A DNA stretch of 35,961 nucleotides, from positions 1 through 35,961 of the forward strand of contig CAJKWD010000007.1 in NCBI GenBank assembly GCA_905203475.1, read 5' to 3'. Of the stretch, positions 1-8,159 are shown piece by piece (the first letter of the stretch is position 1; each line of letters starts with the position of its first letter). Under the pieces are notes generated by a model, which had not been told where the DNA came from, did no database searches, and saw only the letters and a program-made list of their open reading frames with translations. This stretch comes from an uncultured Acholeplasmataceae bacterium. GTDB taxonomy: Bacteria; Bacillota_I; Bacilli_A; RF39; UBA660. The position numbers and the translations under genes are program-made.

Positions 1-6
1 CCTACT

Positions 7-1284
7 GTGTTAAAGAAAACAATCAATTCAACTACTTATTTTGTTTCGGCAATGCTCTTTTTTATCGGTAGTTTTTTATTTATTTTTCGTACTGGATTTA
101 CAGTCAATATGCTTTTATATTTATTATGTTTAGGAATATTATTAGATGCGATTTTACAATGTATTCAAGTACTTACAAAAAAGCAAAAACTAAATATGCT
201 TGTACGAGCTTTCTTAGATATCGGATTTGCTCTTTTCATTTACTGTCACCCTACTTTCTTTCAAGGTAGTTTATCTATTATTTTGGGCATTTATTTACTC
301 GTTCACGCCATGATTGAAGCGATTAACTATACCTTATATAAGAAAAATCATATTCGTGGGCGTCTTCTTGTCTTAATTGCTTTTCTGGTTAAATTCACAC
401 TATCTTTATTTTTAATGCTTCATCCAACTGCTAAATATCCTTATGTCATGTTGATTATTGGAATATATTTTGGATTATATGGTATTTCACAATTGAATAG
501 TTTTATATCAGAAATGATACCAGATCACTTAAAAAATAAAGTTCGCATTTCATTACCGATTCTAATTGCTGCCTTTATTCCACGTAAGCTAATTACTTTA
601 ATTAATGAAATTTTAGAAAAGGAACCCGATGAGACTACTATTGAAGCTAAGAAAAAGAATTCCAAAAAAGCAGATATAGAAGTAATTATTCATTTAGCAA
701 ACTCTGGTTCTGCTGCCTTTGGACATATTGAAATTTCTTTTGAGGGAAAAACATATTCCTATGGAAATTACGATATGCATTCTAGAAAACTTTTTGATGC
801 GATTGGAGATGGAGTCATTTGTATTGCAGATCGTGATGCTTATATTCAGTATGCTCTACAAAACAAAAAACGATATTTAGTTGTCTTTGGAATATCATTA
901 ACTCAAAAAGAAAAAGAGATTGTAAAAAACAGAATTCATAAATTAATTACAATAAATGTCGAAGATTATTATCCTGATTTACAATTAGCAGAAATGGGAA
1001 AACTTCCAAAAGGTGAATATCATGATATGTCAAGTGAAATATATAAATTAGCAAACGGACAATTTAAAAAAGTAACAAATGGGAAATGGAAAAAATTCTT
1101 TGTATTAAAAACAAACTGCACTGGATTGGTTGAAAATATTCTAAATGGTGTTGGATTACATATATTAGAATTCAATGGATTATTGACTCCAGGTAGTTAC
1201 TATGATTATTTAAATCGTGAATTTTTAAAGAAAAAAGGAAAAGTAATATATCGTAAAATTTATACCAATCCTACTTCGAAGTAA
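7..1284 (+). CDS. HdeD-like membrane protein fused to a probable permuted papain-fold (NlpC/P60-like) cysteine enzyme
   Basis: The first ~165 residues are a run of hydrophobic helices resembling the DUF308/HdeD membrane family. A lysine-rich linker (about 200-222) leads to a soluble C-terminal domain. That domain has a glycine-histidine (FGHIEI, His240), then YSYGNYD, and much later TNCTGL (Cys371), followed by a TPGSYYDYL segment near the end. His before an Asn-Cys is the order seen in circularly permuted papain-fold enzymes (LRAT, YiiX and DUF4105-like families), so Cys371/His240 are the likely catalytic pair. This assignment is by pattern only. The GTG start lies six bases from the window edge, so the ribosome site cannot be judged and the gene may begin earlier. 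It converges on, and overlaps by 14 bases, the helicase gene on the other strand. It is the only protein gene in the window on the plus strand. Substrate unknown; it could be a peptidase, amidase or acyltransferase. Confidence 0.7.
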   Translation: MLKKTINSTTYFVSAMLFFIGSFLFIFRTGFTVNMLLYLLCLGILLDAILQCIQVLTKKQKLNMLVRAFLDIGFALFIYCHPTFFQGSLSIILGIYLLVHAMIEAINYTLYKKNHIRGRLLVLIAFLVKFTLSLFLMLHPTAKYPYVMLIIGIYFGLYGISQLNSFISEMIPDHLKNKVRISLPILIAAFIPRKLITLINEILEKEPDETTIEAKKKNSKKADIEVIIHLANSGSAAFGHIEISFEGKTYSYGNYDMHSRKLFDAIGDGVICIADRDAYIQYALQNKKRYLVVFGISLTQKEKEIVKNRIHKLITINVEDYYPDLQLAEMGKLPKGEYHDMSSEIYKLANGQFKKVTNGKWKKFFVLKTNCTGLVENILNGVGLHILEFNGLLTPGSYYDYLNREFLKKKGKVIYRKIYTNPTSK

Positions 1285-2662
1285 ACAGTTCCTCTACAAA
1301 AATAGAGGGATTTTTTTTAGGGATTAATAAATATACATAACTTTTAGTTCTCGTAAGTGCGACGTAAAATAATCTTCTTTCTTCTTCTAAATCAACTTTC
1401 ATTTCTGTGCTTGGAAAACCATATTTGCCGTCCCTTAAATTTAAAACAACTACTACATCATATCCTAATCCTTTCGCTTTATGTATCGTTAACATATCTA
1501 TTTTTATTTCAGGTGGACATTTCCTTAACATTTGATTGACCTTTTTCTCTTTCATGATGTCTAAATCAAATTGATATCTTGATAAAATTAGAACTTTTTT
1601 TGCTTCGTTTTCTTGAAAAATCACTTTTAAAATTTGTATTAATGACATTACATAAGAACGATTATCAGAGTAATAATAGCATTGAATAGGCATTGTCAAA
1701 TGCTTATCTGAATACAATACTTTGTGAATCTGACTATGATTTTTTAATATCACTTTTTTCGCATATTCTAAAAGTTCTTGACTATTACGATAAGTATGAT
1801 TTAAAAATATTTGATAACCGTGTTTAAAATAATCCAAAAAATGGATAAAATAATATACATTAGAATCAGCAAATTGATAAATACTTTGATAGTCATCACC
1901 AACCACAATAATGTGACATTCTGTTAATTGGTGAAATTGATAGATAAACTCGAATCGTTCTTGTGAAATATCTTGAAATTCATCAATAAATAGATAAGCA
2001 TAATCTTTTAATATGACATCACTTTTCTTTAATAAGTTAAATGCAGTTGCAACCATATCAGAGAAAAATAAGATATGATGGACTTGTTTATATTCTTCAA
2101 ATTTGGTTAATAATATTGTATTATCTTTCTTTTGTATGTCTTGTAAAACAGAATATTCTAACCAATTAGGAATTTCTTCTGTTTTTATTTTCCAAAGAAC
2201 ATGATAATAATATTTTAATAGTCGTTTTTTTATACGATTTGTCGTCCTATACGACAATATTAGCTCTTCATAGTAATTCCTATCATTATTTCTTAACGCC
2301 TCTATAAAAGGAAATATAATAGCTTTTACGTCGTTTTCAATTTGATAAGAAATATGATTTAGTTTTAAAATATTTAAAGCAAATTTATGAAATGTCATCA
2401 CCTCAATCTTTAAATTCATCTTCTTTAAATAATTCTGTATTTCAGAACAAGCATAATTTGTATAAGACAACAATAAAATTTTATATGGTGGTACCTTCTT
2501 TACATAAACTAAATAATATACTTTACAGCAAATTGTAAACGTTTTACCACTACCTGCTCCCGCAATGACTTGTAAACAAATATGTTCATCTGTAATTACT
2601 TGATATTGTTCTTGATCAATTGTAATTTGAAATAAATGTTCTAATTCTCTTAACCATCTCAT
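1271..2662 (-). CDS. UvrD/Rep-family superfamily 1 DNA helicase, short form
   Basis: Complete set of SF1A helicase motifs. With the ATG start at 2662 (463 aa) they are: a Q-like motif (DQEQYQVI), Walker A GAGSGKT at 35-41, Walker B FIDEFQD, motif III VVGDDYQSIY, motif V TIHKAKGLGYD and motif VI YVALTRTK. The protein unwinds DNA with ATP, in repair or in handling transfer intermediates. It is well short of canonical UvrD/PcrA (over 700 aa) and must lack much of the 1B/2B insertions. The frame extends to a GTG at 2740, but that version would start ahead of the terminator of the upstream gene. ATG 2662 lies just after the terminator and about 16 residues before the Q-like motif, so I prefer it, although neither start has a clear ribosome site. 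The 3' end overlaps the convergent plus-strand gene. Confidence 0.88.
   Translation of the reverse strand: MRWLRELEHLFQITIDQEQYQVITDEHICLQVIAGAGSGKTFTICCKVYYLVYVKKVPPYKILLLSYTNYACSEIQNYLKKMNLKIEVMTFHKFALNILKLNHISYQIENDVKAIIFPFIEALRNNDRNYYEELILSYRTTNRIKKRLLKYYYHVLWKIKTEEIPNWLEYSVLQDIQKKDNTILLTKFEEYKQVHHILFFSDMVATAFNLLKKSDVILKDYAYLFIDEFQDISQERFEFIYQFHQLTECHIIVVGDDYQSIYQFADSNVYYFIHFLDYFKHGYQIFLNHTYRNSQELLEYAKKVILKNHSQIHKVLYSDKHLTMPIQCYYYSDNRSYVMSLIQILKVIFQENEAKKVLILSRYQFDLDIMKEKKVNQMLRKCPPEIKIDMLTIHKAKGLGYDVVVVLNLRDGKYGFPSTEMKVDLEEERRLFYVALTRTKSYVYLLIPKKNPSIFVEELFTSK
1291..1318 (+). terminator. Rho-independent terminator of the HdeD-like gene
   Basis: Stem CCTCTA/TAGAGG (1291-1296 with 1303-1308), six-base loop, then GA and eight T. 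It lies inside the 3' coding end of the convergent helicase gene. On the minus strand the hairpin has no trailing T-run, so it should act only on plus-strand transcripts. Confidence 0.75.
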
Positions 2663-2698
2663 ATTAATAATATACTGAGAAAAAATTTTTTTACCTGC

Positions 2699-2722
2699 AA
2701 AAAAAAGATGGAAAATTCCATC
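2699..2722 (-). terminator. Rho-independent terminator after the rmuC operon
   Basis: Reading leftward, GATGGA-ATTT-TCCATC is followed by eight T. The hairpin begins at the stop codon of the 108-aa membrane protein and separates that transcript from the helicase gene. Confidence 0.7.
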
Positions 2723-3047
2723 ATAATAGTAACATTGCACTTACAATATATAAAGAGAACACAAAACAAAATACAATAATAACCATGAGAAATTGATTAA
2801 TAAATCCTCCACGGTTCATCCATGTGTCATCTAATTCTGGTTCTTCTGATGATTCATTTGTGAAAAAATTACCAGCACCTGGATGTGTTCCTAATCTCTT
2901 TACTTTTCCTTTTTCACTAGCACTAGTTTCTTCTGTTTTTAATTGTTCTAATTGTTGTAATAATTCTTCTCTGTAAACTTGTAATTCTGATAGTGCTTTT
3001 TTTCGAGATTGTTCACGGAATTCAGGTATTTGCTTATTTTCATTCAC
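2721..3047 (-). CDS. Small C-terminally anchored membrane protein of unknown function
   Basis: 108 aa, not recognised. The first ~45 residues are charged and helix-prone (many Glu, Gln, Lys and Leu; probable coiled coil). A low-complexity acidic middle follows, and one hydrophobic segment at about 84-108 (FLMVIIVFCFVFSLYIVSAM) ends the protein, so it is probably tail-anchored with the N-terminus in the cytoplasm. The start is GTG with AGGTGAT a few bases upstream. The gene overlaps the end of rmuC by eight bases, so the two are probably translationally coupled. Pairing with rmuC suggests a partner in the same membrane-associated process; function is not inferable from sequence. Confidence 0.7.
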   Translation of the reverse strand: MNENKQIPEFREQSRKKALSELQVYREELLQQLEQLKTEETSASEKGKVKRLGTHPGAGNFFTNESSEEPELDDTWMNRGGFINQFLMVIIVFCFVFSLYIVSAMLLL

Positions 3048-4128
3048 TTATATCACCTATCTTTTCCGTAGTTTGGTCATCCATTTCTACACGATTGATT
3101 GATTCAAATCTCTTTGTAATTTTATTTGTTGTTGTATGAATATCTTTAATATCTCTACTTACAGTATCAATAGAACGAGAAAGCTTATCCCAACGATCTT
3201 TGTATCTTTTAAATTCTTCAGCCAATAAATTTAGTTCTTTATGAATAATAGAAGCATATTTATCTCTTTCGATATTCTGCATAATTACTTGAATTGTTGT
3301 CAGTGTACTAATTAACGTTGTTGGAGAAGTAATCCATACTCTTTTCTTATATGCATATTCTATGATTTCTTCATGATAAGCATTTAACTCAGCAAAAATG
3401 GCTTCTGCTGGCAAGAAAAGAATTGCTTGATCACTTGTTACCCCAGGAATAATATATTTACTACTAATCGCATCAATATGTTTTTTCATATCCAAGCGAA
3501 ATTGTTTTTCATTCTCAGTACGTACTGCTACACTATTATTTTTATCAACCATCATGCGATAATGTTCTAATGGAAATTTAGAATCAATGGCAATCGTACC
3601 TAATGGCTCTGGTGCAAATAAAACACAATCGGCTATCGTACCATTTTCTAATGTATATTGTAATTGATATACCTTATGATTATTTTCACCAAATACACTA
3701 GACATAATATGTCTTAAATTAACTTCTCCAAAAATACCTCTACTTTTTTTATCTGTTAAAATACTTTGTAATGATACGATGTCAGTAGATAAAGTATCAA
3801 TCTTTTTTTGAGCTTCATCAATCTTAGATAGACGTTCTAATACAGAAGTAAAGGTTTTATTCGTCTTTTCAAAATTCTCATCTAATCGTTCATTTACTTT
3901 ATCATTAATTAATCTTAAACGATATTCCATCTTTTCTGATTGTTTATCAAAATCATCACTTAAATTTTTAGATAAAGAAGTTTGAAATGTATTCAATTCT
4001 TTTACAACTTCAGTTTCTAATCTTCCTAATCTTTCCGTAATATTTGCTTCATTAATATTTTTTACAATAGAAATAATTACTAATATAATAACAATTACTA
4101 ATAATCCAATAATAATATAATCTATCAT
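3040..4128 (-). CDS. rmuC: RmuC family DNA recombination/nuclease-fold protein
   Basis: 362 aa. There is an N-terminal membrane helix (about 3-23), a long coiled coil (about 28-125), then the RmuC (DUF195) core: a SRGIFGEVNLRHI block, an ADCVLF segment and an IDSKFPLEHY block whose Asp/Lys resemble the PD-(D/E)XK nuclease fold proposed for this family. In E. coli rmuC limits recombination at inverted repeats; the biochemical activity is poorly defined. Length is in the normal range. The ATG has a good AGGGGTG ribosome site seven bases upstream. It is first in a two-gene operon with the 108-aa membrane protein. AT-rich -10-like sequences lie at about 4150-4170, without a convincing -35. Confidence 0.9.
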   Translation of the reverse strand: MIDYIIIGLLVIVIILVIISIVKNINEANITERLGRLETEVVKELNTFQTSLSKNLSDDFDKQSEKMEYRLRLINDKVNERLDENFEKTNKTFTSVLERLSKIDEAQKKIDTLSTDIVSLQSILTDKKSRGIFGEVNLRHIMSSVFGENNHKVYQLQYTLENGTIADCVLFAPEPLGTIAIDSKFPLEHYRMMVDKNNSVAVRTENEKQFRLDMKKHIDAISSKYIIPGVTSDQAILFLPAEAIFAELNAYHEEIIEYAYKKRVWITSPTTLISTLTTIQVIMQNIERDKYASIIHKELNLLAEEFKRYKDRWDKLSRSIDTVSRDIKDIHTTTNKITKRFESINRVEMDDQTTEKIGDISE

Positions 4129-4205
4129 TTAATCACCCCTATCCCATTATATATTTATTATAATACAATTTGTGATGTAAGAAAACAGTTCCATGAAACA
4201 AAATA

Positions 4206-4236
4206 AAAATTAGACAGTTTTTCAACTATCTAATTT
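4206..4236 (-). terminator. Rho-independent terminator after the rhodanese gene
   Basis: Reading leftward: AAATTAGA, an imperfect inner AGTT/AACT helix with a GAAA loop, then TCTAATTT and further T. The rhodanese stop codon (4230-4232) lies inside the upstream arm. Confidence 0.75.
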
Positions 4237-4523
4237 TTTAATATCCATTCTTCATATCCACCATTGACATGTATAAAATGATATCCTTGTTGTGATAATA
4301 TCTGAATTGCTTTTAAACTCTTAATTCCACGACTACAATAAATATAATATACTTGATTTTTATCTAGATATTGATCTGGATATGCAATTAACTTTTCAAA
4401 CGGAATATTAATTGCTGTAGGAATATGATTACTGTTATAGCTTTCTATACTTCGAATATCAATTAAGGGTATTTGTCCTAAATGATTTTTTAATTCACTG
4501 ATAGAAATACTTGAAATCATCAT
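4230..4523 (-). CDS. Single-domain rhodanese (sulfurtransferase)
   Basis: 97 aa, one rhodanese domain of normal length for the GlpE/PspE type. Visible landmarks are IDIRSIESYNSNHIPTAINI, the active-site loop YCSRGIKS (CxxGxxS) and the C-terminal GGYEEW. The cysteine would carry a persulfide. It probably acts in the cytoplasm, as there is no signal peptide; sulfur donor and acceptor are unknown. The start is ATG with AGGTGAT upstream. It follows virD4 after 41 bases with no terminator between, so it may be the last gene of the virD4 transcript, though nothing links it functionally to secretion. Confidence 0.88.
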   Translation of the reverse strand: MMISSISISELKNHLGQIPLIDIRSIESYNSNHIPTAINIPFEKLIAYPDQYLDKNQVYYIYCSRGIKSLKAIQILSQQGYHFIHVNGGYEEWILKN

Positions 4524-4564
4524 ATCACCTTAATACATGATATGCAAAACATATCTAATTGTTA

Positions 4565-7234
4565 CTATTCATCGTCATCATCACTAAAGAAATCATCAAA
4601 GAATTCATCTTCTGTAATTTCATGTTCGATTTCATTCTTTGGCTCTTCCTCTTTTATTTGGATATCTTTTGTAGGTTCAAATGTTTGTGTATTTAGTGGA
4701 ACATCAGGTACTTGTTGTTCTACTTTTGGTTCTTCGATAATTGGAGTCTCTGGTAATTTACTACGTTCCTCTTTTCTCTTCAACTCTTCTTGTTCACGAC
4801 GAATTCTTTCAGCTTGCTCTTTTTTAATACGCTCTTGTTCTTCTTGTTCTCTTTTTTGCATAGCTAATTTTTCTTCTTGTTCGCGACGCATTCTTTCTTG
4901 TTCTTGTTTCATTCGTTCTTGTTGTTTTCTCTCTTCTTCCGCCCTACGTCTTTGTTCTTCTTCACGTCGTTTTTTTTCTTCTGCTTCTCTTTGACGTTTT
5001 TCTTCTTCGCGTTTTCTTTGCTCCTCTGCTTCTTTTCTCTTACGTTCTTCATTCTCTTGTTGAATTCTTTTTAATTCTTCTTCTTGTTTTTTCTTTATTT
5101 CTTGTCTTTTTCGTTCTTCTTCGGCATCTTTTTTGCGTTGTTCTTCTTCTAATCGTTTTATTTTTTCTTGTTCTTTATTCTGTCTTTCGTGTTCTTCTTT
5201 TCTCTTCTTCTCAATTGCTAAACGTTCTTGTCTTTCTTCTTCTTCTAAAGCAGCAATTTTCTCATCAATACGACGTACCATTTCTTGAATATCTACACCA
5301 TTCATCTTATTTGGAGTAGGCGATGGCGTTGGTGTTGAAGTAGAAGGATGTGAGGAAGAACTAGATGTAGGAGATGGTGCAAATGGATTTCCACCACCGA
5401 ATGGATTTCCTCCTCCAAATGGATTTGAACCACCAAACGGATTTGAACCACCAAATGGACTACTACTTCCAAATGGATTCGTTCCGGCTCCCATCTTCTC
5501 CATTTTTTCTTTACGAATTGCATCTACTTTTCCTTTTAAATCAAATGTTTGAACCGCTTTCTTCTCACGATGAGGATAAGATGCTTTTTCATACACTTTA
5601 CCCCATGCATTTTCATTTAACATTTCAAAATTTGGTTTTAATCTTGTTTTAAATGGCATTTTACGAATTCTTAATATAATCGCATGCCACTTTTCTAAAC
5701 GTTGTAAATCACTTACTGTAACAAGTGGTGTAGAAGCAGTCTTTTCTTTCTCCTTAGACTTCTTCTCTCCACACATCTTACTAATTTCTTCTAGAGCAGT
5801 TAATTCACTACTAATCAAATAAATAATGTTACCACAGTTACCTTTAATTGTCTCACCATTATCTTTTCCGTATACTTGTGTTAACTGTGCAAAGTTTTGA
5901 ATAATGAAATTAAATCTCATTCTTCTACTACGAGCAGCAGTAACCATGGTTGTAACATCTTTTAACGGTGGCATATTGGCAAACTCATCAAGAATGAAGT
6001 TCGTACGATATGCAAGCTTTCCATTTGGAGATTCTTGAGCGACATCGATTAAAGTTTCATAACATTGTTTAATAAAAATTGTAACAAGTGAATGATATGT
6101 TTTCTTTTCATCTTGAATAACAATAAATACAGCTGTTTTCTTTCTTCCAATATCCTTCATATCAAAATCACTATGTGATAACATCTCTGACATATTTTCA
6201 CGAGATGCGAATAGTTTAATCTTCTGCTTAAATACAGATAAGATACTTGCTTTCGTATCCGTTGGAGCCATCAAAGTACTAGATGCATCTACATAAGCTG
6301 TACTTCTAGGATCCTTACTATTAAAATATTCTTTAATATACGTATTTGGTGTTCCTTTTATCTTTTCTTCACCAAGGGTTGACATTAAACTAATACTATT
6401 CAAATTAATCTCTTCCGGATTCGCATCTTCAAAAAGTGCCAATGTGAGACCTGCAAAATAATCGGCAGAAGTCTTTTCCCAGAATGGATCTTGATTTTGG
6501 GCATTCTCATCATATAAGATATTCACTGCTAAGTCATCTACTAACTCAATTGCTTTATCTTGATTTCCATTACGATAATAATTATATGGTAATGTCAGTG
6601 GATTCCAACCACTACCTTCTTGTGGATTACGGAAGTTTAATAGTACTACATTATATCCTTTTTCACGAAGCATATTTGCATTTTCTTCGTAAATTTCACC
6701 CTTAGGGTCAGTAATAATCATACTTTCTCCAGCTTTGGCTAAAACCTTTACAAGAGGATTAACTACTACTTGTGTCTTTCCGGCACCAGTAGAACCGATA
6801 ATTAAGTTGTGATACTCAGAATCATCAACCCACATACCTTTTTTATTGTTAATCAGTGGAATTCCTCCATAAGGAATTTCATCTGCTCTTGGATCTACTT
6901 TTTTTAACTCTTTTTTCATTTCATCTTCTGTAAGCCATCTAGCATAACCACCTTTTTCTTTTTTCCCTACTTTTACTCCAAGCCCTGATTCACGTTCGAA
7001 AAAACGATCTTTTACACTTGTTATCGTAAAAATAAGTGCCAAAGTATAAAATACCATAGTAGGAGCGAAATACTCCTTAGAAAAGGCAGGAAGTGGATTA
7101 AAACCACTAAACTCATTCTCACTCAAAAAAGAAACAACATTACATAGTGCAATTGCTACTAAATATAACAAAACAATGCAAAATAAAATAAAAATCTTAA
7201 TATCCTTTTTATCTGCTCTAAACTTTAATTTCAT
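4565..7234 (-). CDS. virD4: VirD4/TraG-type T4SS coupling ATPase with a long coiled-coil tail
   Basis: 889 aa. Two N-terminal membrane helices (about 13-36 and 55-74) precede the ATPase. Walker A is GSTGAGKT at 147-154; ITDPKGEIYEE follows at about 174, and the Walker B-like ILDEFANMPP is near 415. Both are typical of TraG/VirD4 proteins, which recruit substrates to the channel. After residue ~580 the protein departs from the family: an NPFGG repeat stretch (about 582-618), a Pro/Ser/Thr linker, about 180 residues of Glu/Lys/Arg/Gln-rich coiled coil (about 645-825), and an acidic end with DDDDE. Family members usually lack so long a tail. The ATG has GGAGG upstream. A terminator lies between it and the preceding gene, so expression needs read-through or a promoter within 7235-7292. 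No relaxase is encoded nearby, so the substrate is open. Confidence 0.93.
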   Translation of the reverse strand: MKLKFRADKKDIKIFILFCIVLLYLVAIALCNVVSFLSENEFSGFNPLPAFSKEYFAPTMVFYTLALIFTITSVKDRFFERESGLGVKVGKKEKGGYARWLTEDEMKKELKKVDPRADEIPYGGIPLINNKKGMWVDDSEYHNLIIGSTGAGKTQVVVNPLVKVLAKAGESMIITDPKGEIYEENANMLREKGYNVVLLNFRNPQEGSGWNPLTLPYNYYRNGNQDKAIELVDDLAVNILYDENAQNQDPFWEKTSADYFAGLTLALFEDANPEEINLNSISLMSTLGEEKIKGTPNTYIKEYFNSKDPRSTAYVDASSTLMAPTDTKASILSVFKQKIKLFASRENMSEMLSHSDFDMKDIGRKKTAVFIVIQDEKKTYHSLVTIFIKQCYETLIDVAQESPNGKLAYRTNFILDEFANMPPLKDVTTMVTAARSRRMRFNFIIQNFAQLTQVYGKDNGETIKGNCGNIIYLISSELTALEEISKMCGEKKSKEKEKTASTPLVTVSDLQRLEKWHAIILRIRKMPFKTRLKPNFEMLNENAWGKVYEKASYPHREKKAVQTFDLKGKVDAIRKEKMEKMGAGTNPFGSSSPFGGSNPFGGSNPFGGGNPFGGGNPFAPSPTSSSSSHPSTSTPTPSPTPNKMNGVDIQEMVRRIDEKIAALEEEERQERLAIEKKRKEEHERQNKEQEKIKRLEEEQRKKDAEEERKRQEIKKKQEEELKRIQQENEERKRKEAEEQRKREEEKRQREAEEKKRREEEQRRRAEEERKQQERMKQEQERMRREQEEKLAMQKREQEEQERIKKEQAERIRREQEELKRKEERSKLPETPIIEEPKVEQQVPDVPLNTQTFEPTKDIQIKEEEPKNEIEHEITEDEFFDDFFSDDDDE

Positions 7235-7292
7235 AAAAACCTCCGGTCCTTAATTATCATCATATTTACTACTAATATCATAACATAAAAAT

Positions 7293-7322
7293 GAAAAAAT
7301 GAAACATATAATCGTTTCATTT
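7293..7322 (-). terminator. Rho-independent terminator between the DLDGD membrane protein and virD4
   Basis: Reading leftward: AAATGAAAC / GTTTCATTT (nine base pairs, eight-base loop) followed by T-rich sequence. It starts at the stop codon of the 270-aa gene. Confidence 0.7.
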
Positions 7323-8134
7323 TATGTTTCTGATGAAATTAATTGGTAGTCATCACCTTTTTGTTTATATATCATATAACGTTCTACTGCTGCTGTTCCA
7401 TATTGAATATCTCTTACAATTAATTCTTTTTTATTATCGCCATCTAAATCCATAATTTGAGCAATACTATAATAATGCATCATCTTAGAATCATTTACAT
7501 TTCCAGTATTTGATATAATGCGATATACTTCTCCATCATCTTCATAACTTAAAAATGAGAAACGTTGTGGATTATCTGCAGTTCCTCCACTATTAATCGC
7601 ATAAACAACTTCATCTTCTTGATCCCCATCTAAATCTACAGAAATTTTTTGTAACATAGTAAGCTGCTCATCAGGCGGAATAACAAGTGTACTGCCCTCC
7701 ACTAAATATTCTAGCATAGCAGCAATATTTTCATCATATGAAACAAAGCTAGTATTCACTACATCTATTTTTTTTGGTGCCGAATATGCAAACAACATAC
7801 CCGAATAATCTACTGCATCATTCGCATCATCAAACACATATATCTGAGTATTATACTGCATTAAATTATACTTTCCTAAATATGTACCATCACTATATGT
7901 ATAAAACTTCTTTGTACCAAACACATTGTTCCAATCTGCAGCTGATTCTACTTTTCCATCTAAATAAGTAAATTTATGATCTGCACCTAACACAATATAA
8001 ATTGGTTCCTCTTCTTCTTTTGAACCTTCATTAGATTGGAAAGCAAAAAAGCATAAAATTATATATAGAATAATCACTGCAACAATGATCAAATATTTCA
8101 GTTGAAACTGAAATTTCTTTTTTTCTTTTTTCAT
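7322..8134 (-). CDS. Bitopic membrane protein with two DLDGD repeats, T4SS-associated
   Basis: 270 aa, not assigned to a known family. A Lys-rich N-terminus and one helix (about 13-33) anchor it, with the rest outside. The extracellular part carries two DLDGD motifs, DLDGDQEDE (167-175) and DLDGDNKKE (229-237), each followed by hydrophobic strand residues. This is the pattern of calcium-binding FG-GAP/VCBS-like repeats. The ribosome site AGGAGG precedes the ATG closely. It follows the SpoIID-CHAP gene by 25 bases and ends in a terminator, so it closes the virB6-prgI-virB4-hydrolase transcript. The topology (one helix, large outside domain) is that of VirB8-type scaffold proteins, but I see no sequence similarity, so that role is a guess. 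Confidence 0.7.
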   Translation of the reverse strand: MKKEKKKFQFQLKYLIIVAVIILYIILCFFAFQSNEGSKEEEEPIYIVLGADHKFTYLDGKVESAADWNNVFGTKKFYTYSDGTYLGKYNLMQYNTQIYVFDDANDAVDYSGMLFAYSAPKKIDVVNTSFVSYDENIAAMLEYLVEGSTLVIPPDEQLTMLQKISVDLDGDQEDEVVYAINSGGTADNPQRFSFLSYEDDGEVYRIISNTGNVNDSKMMHYYSIAQIMDLDGDNKKELIVRDIQYGTAAVERYMIYKQKGDDYQLISSET

Positions 8135-8159
8135 GATATTCCTCCTTTATTTTATGCTT

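Noticed and set aside
1271..2740. GTG start at 2740 for the helicase.
   Set aside because: It would place the start upstream of the terminator of the rmuC operon and add an N-terminus unlike SF1 helicases; ATG 2662 is preferred.
4542..5652. Several open frames on the plus strand (4542-4994, 4877-5074, 5374-5652).
   Set aside because: They are complements of the repetitive coiled-coil and NPFGG tail of virD4, giving Ser/Cys/Phe-rich nonsense, without ribosome sites.
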